This document shows, in pieces, positions 21,673-22,802 of a stretch of DNA of 22,802 nucleotides. Location of the stretch: contig CAJTVO010000046.1 in the NCBI GenBank assembly GCA_910579485.1, positions 1 to 22,802 of the forward strand. Reading direction: 5' to 3'. This stretch comes from an uncultured Oscillospiraceae bacterium. Its GTDB lineage: Bacteria; Bacillota; Clostridia; Oscillospirales; Oscillospiraceae. Position numbers and translations under genes: made by a program. The notes under the pieces were generated by a model. It did no database searches, was not told the DNA's origin, and was given only the letters and a program-made list of their open reading frames with translations. The first letter of the stretch is position 1. Every line of letters begins with the position of its first letter.

Positions 21673-22802
21673 TTCAGGCGAAAAGCGCCGGGTTCTGCTT
21701 CGGCGTGGCCCGGGCTGTCAAGATGGCCCGGGAGCTGGCGGAGGCGGACCCCAGGCCCCGGATGCTGGGCAGCGTCATCCACAACCGCCACGTCACCGCC
21801 GCCCTGGCGGAGGGGGGGATGGAGGAGCTGTCCTCCCCGGACCAGGCCCAGGCGGGGGACAGCGTCCTGCTGCGGGCCCACGGGGTGGGGAGGGAGACCT
21901 ACCGCCTCCTGGAACGGCGGGGGGCCCGGATCGTGGATGCCACCTGTCCCAAGGTGGCCCACGTGCAGCGCCTGGTGGAGCAGGCGGAGCGGGAGGGCCG
22001 CCAGCCGGTGATGATCGGCGATCCGGAGCATCCGGAGGTCCGGGGCGCGGCCGGATGGTGCGAAAGTCTCCTGGTATTTTCAGGGCCGGAGGAAGTTGGC
22101 AAATGGGCCGAAACCGCTGGCGCAGACCGGGTTGCGGGTTTGACGGTGGTCTCTCAGACCACCCTTCGGCGAGAAGTTTGGGAAACTTCTTTAAAAATTA
22201 TAAAAAAAGAGTGTACAAATGTAAAAATCTTTGATACAATATGTGATGCTACGCATACGCGCCAGTCGGAAGCGGCCCAGATTGCCGCCCGGGTGGACGC
22301 TATGGTGGTGGTTGGTGATCCCAAAAGTGCCAATACAACGCACCTGACGGAAATCTGCGGACGGTATTGTTCCCGTGTATTTCAGATCGAAAACGCGGAC
22401 GAGCTGCCCCTTGACGAGCTGTCCGGCTGTGCTCGGGTTGGTTTGACCGCGGGGGCCTCCACGCCTGCGAGCATCATAAAGGAGGTCAAAAAGACGATGA
22501 GCGAAGAAAAAATCCAGAGCGAAGGCATGGAAAATTTTGAAGAATTGGTAGAGCAGTATACCAATACATTAAATACAGGAGATAAGGTAACCGGCGCAGT
22601 CACCGCCATTACCCCCACGGAAGTCCATGTGGATCTGGGTTGTAAGCAAGCCGGCTACGTTCCTGTAGACCAGCTGTCGGATGATCCCTCGCTGAAGCCC
22701 GAGGATGTGGTGAAGGTCGGCGAGGAGTATGAGTTTTTCGTCGTCCGCGTCAACGACGTGGAAGGGTACGCCACGCTGTCCAAGAAGAAGCTGGACGCGA
22801 AC
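21663..22802 (+). CDS. ispH: IspH (HMBPP reductase) fused to ribosomal protein S1 domains, partial
   Basis: The frame stays open from 21663 to the window end (380 codons, no stop). Residues 1-278 are a complete IspH: cluster cysteines C12, C95 and C194, substrate residues H40, H73, H123, E125, T166, S222, N224 and S266. It reduces HMBPP to IPP and DMAPP, the last MEP step. After a linker, residues about 305-376 form a first S1 RNA-binding domain (GDKVTGAVTAITPTEVHVDLG); more would follow beyond the window. Such ispH-rpsA fusions are known in Clostridia. GAGGT lies upstream inside plsC. A strong ribosome binding site and ATG occur inside at 22478-22499. Base composition drops sharply mid-gene. 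Confidence 0.95.
   Translation, partial: MEVIQAKSAGFCFGVARAVKMARELAEADPRPRMLGSVIHNRHVTAALAEGGMEELSSPDQAQAGDSVLLRAHGVGRETYRLLERRGARIVDATCPKVAHVQRLVEQAEREGRQPVMIGDPEHPEVRGAAGWCESLLVFSGPEEVGKWAETAGADRVAGLTVVSQTTLRREVWETSLKIIKKECTNVKIFDTICDATHTRQSEAAQIAARVDAMVVVGDPKSANTTHLTEICGRYCSRVFQIENADELPLDELSGCARVGLTAGASTPASIIKEVKKTMSEEKIQSEGMENFEELVEQYTNTLNTGDKVTGAVTAITPTEVHVDLGCKQAGYVPVDQLSDDPSLKPEDVVKVGEEYEFFVVRVNDVEGYATLSKKKLDAN
22212..22240 (+). promoter_or_regulatory. Candidate internal promoter within ispH
   Basis: TGTACA (22212-22217), a 17-base spacer and TACAAT (22235-22240) fit a vegetative promoter at four of six and five of six positions. They fall in the most AT-rich part of the window. It would give a transcript starting near 22247, about 250 bases before the internal ATG of the S1 part. 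Confidence 0.35.
22478..22499 (+). promoter_or_regulatory. Internal ribosome binding site and in-frame ATG at the IspH-S1 junction
   Basis: AAAGGAGGT (22478-22486) is close to a perfect Shine-Dalgarno sequence. It lies eleven bases (after GGAGG) before an in-frame ATG at 22497, codon 279 of the fusion. The ATG falls exactly between the end of the IspH domain and the S1 part, so a separate S1 protein could be translated. Confidence 0.55.

Noticed and set aside
1..22802. CRISPR array, tRNA or rRNA genes
   Set aside because: No regularly spaced direct repeats, cloverleaf with conserved T-arm, or rRNA segments were noticed on reading the window; a tRNA or covariance scan was not possible here.

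Overview
The window is GC-rich, densely packed chromosomal DNA from a spore-forming member of the Bacillota. It is most likely a Clostridia/Oscillospirales gut anaerobe of the Flavonifractor-Intestinimonas kind. The lineage call is an inference from four things: the pyrH-frr-uppS-cdsA-dxr-rseP-ispG order, a GerW (YtfJ) sporulation gene, an IspH fused to ribosomal S1 domains, and high GC. No rRNA, tRNA or CRISPR array was found.

Region 1 (1-6992, + strand) is one run of genes joined by overlapping or near-touching start and stop codons: pyrH (3' end), frr, uppS, cdsA, a GNAT acetyltransferase, dxr, a TIM-barrel isomerase-like protein, rseP and ispG. It couples ribosome recycling, the undecaprenyl carrier, phospholipid precursor synthesis, the MEP isoprenoid pathway and intramembrane proteolysis. 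The GNAT and TIM-barrel genes are additions to the usual order.

Region 2 (7022-10230) is a cell-surface module. It holds a DUF4358-type lipoprotein preceded by a long inverted repeat, a strong intrinsic terminator, an AlgI-like MBOAT O-acyltransferase and a DHHW (AlgJ/AlgX-like) protein. Together these look like an O-acylation system for an extracellular or cell-wall glycan.

Region 3 (10179-10740) is a 562-bp non-coding element between convergent genes. Its two ends, each about 105 bp, are inverted copies built of three hairpins in the same order and with identical spacing. The stem sequences have diverged while pairing is kept. It is the most unusual object in the window.

Region 4 (10789-12743, - strand) is a two-gene operon, a TVP38/VTT membrane protein followed by a family 2 glycosyltransferase. 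An AT-rich divergent promoter region separates it from Region 5.

Region 5 (12987-18114, +) holds an M50 protease, scpA, scpB (chromosome condensation), a DUF2953 protein, gerW, a D,D-carboxypeptidase and an RsuA/RluB-type pseudouridine synthase.

Region 6 (18249-22802, +) holds an RpiR-type regulator, a BaiN/HI0933-type flavoprotein, cmk, plsC and the start of an ispH-rpsA fusion that runs off the window. The fusion contains an internal AT-rich stretch and a strong internal ribosome binding site at the domain junction. dxr, ispG and ispH are all MEP-pathway genes, and uppS consumes the product of that pathway.
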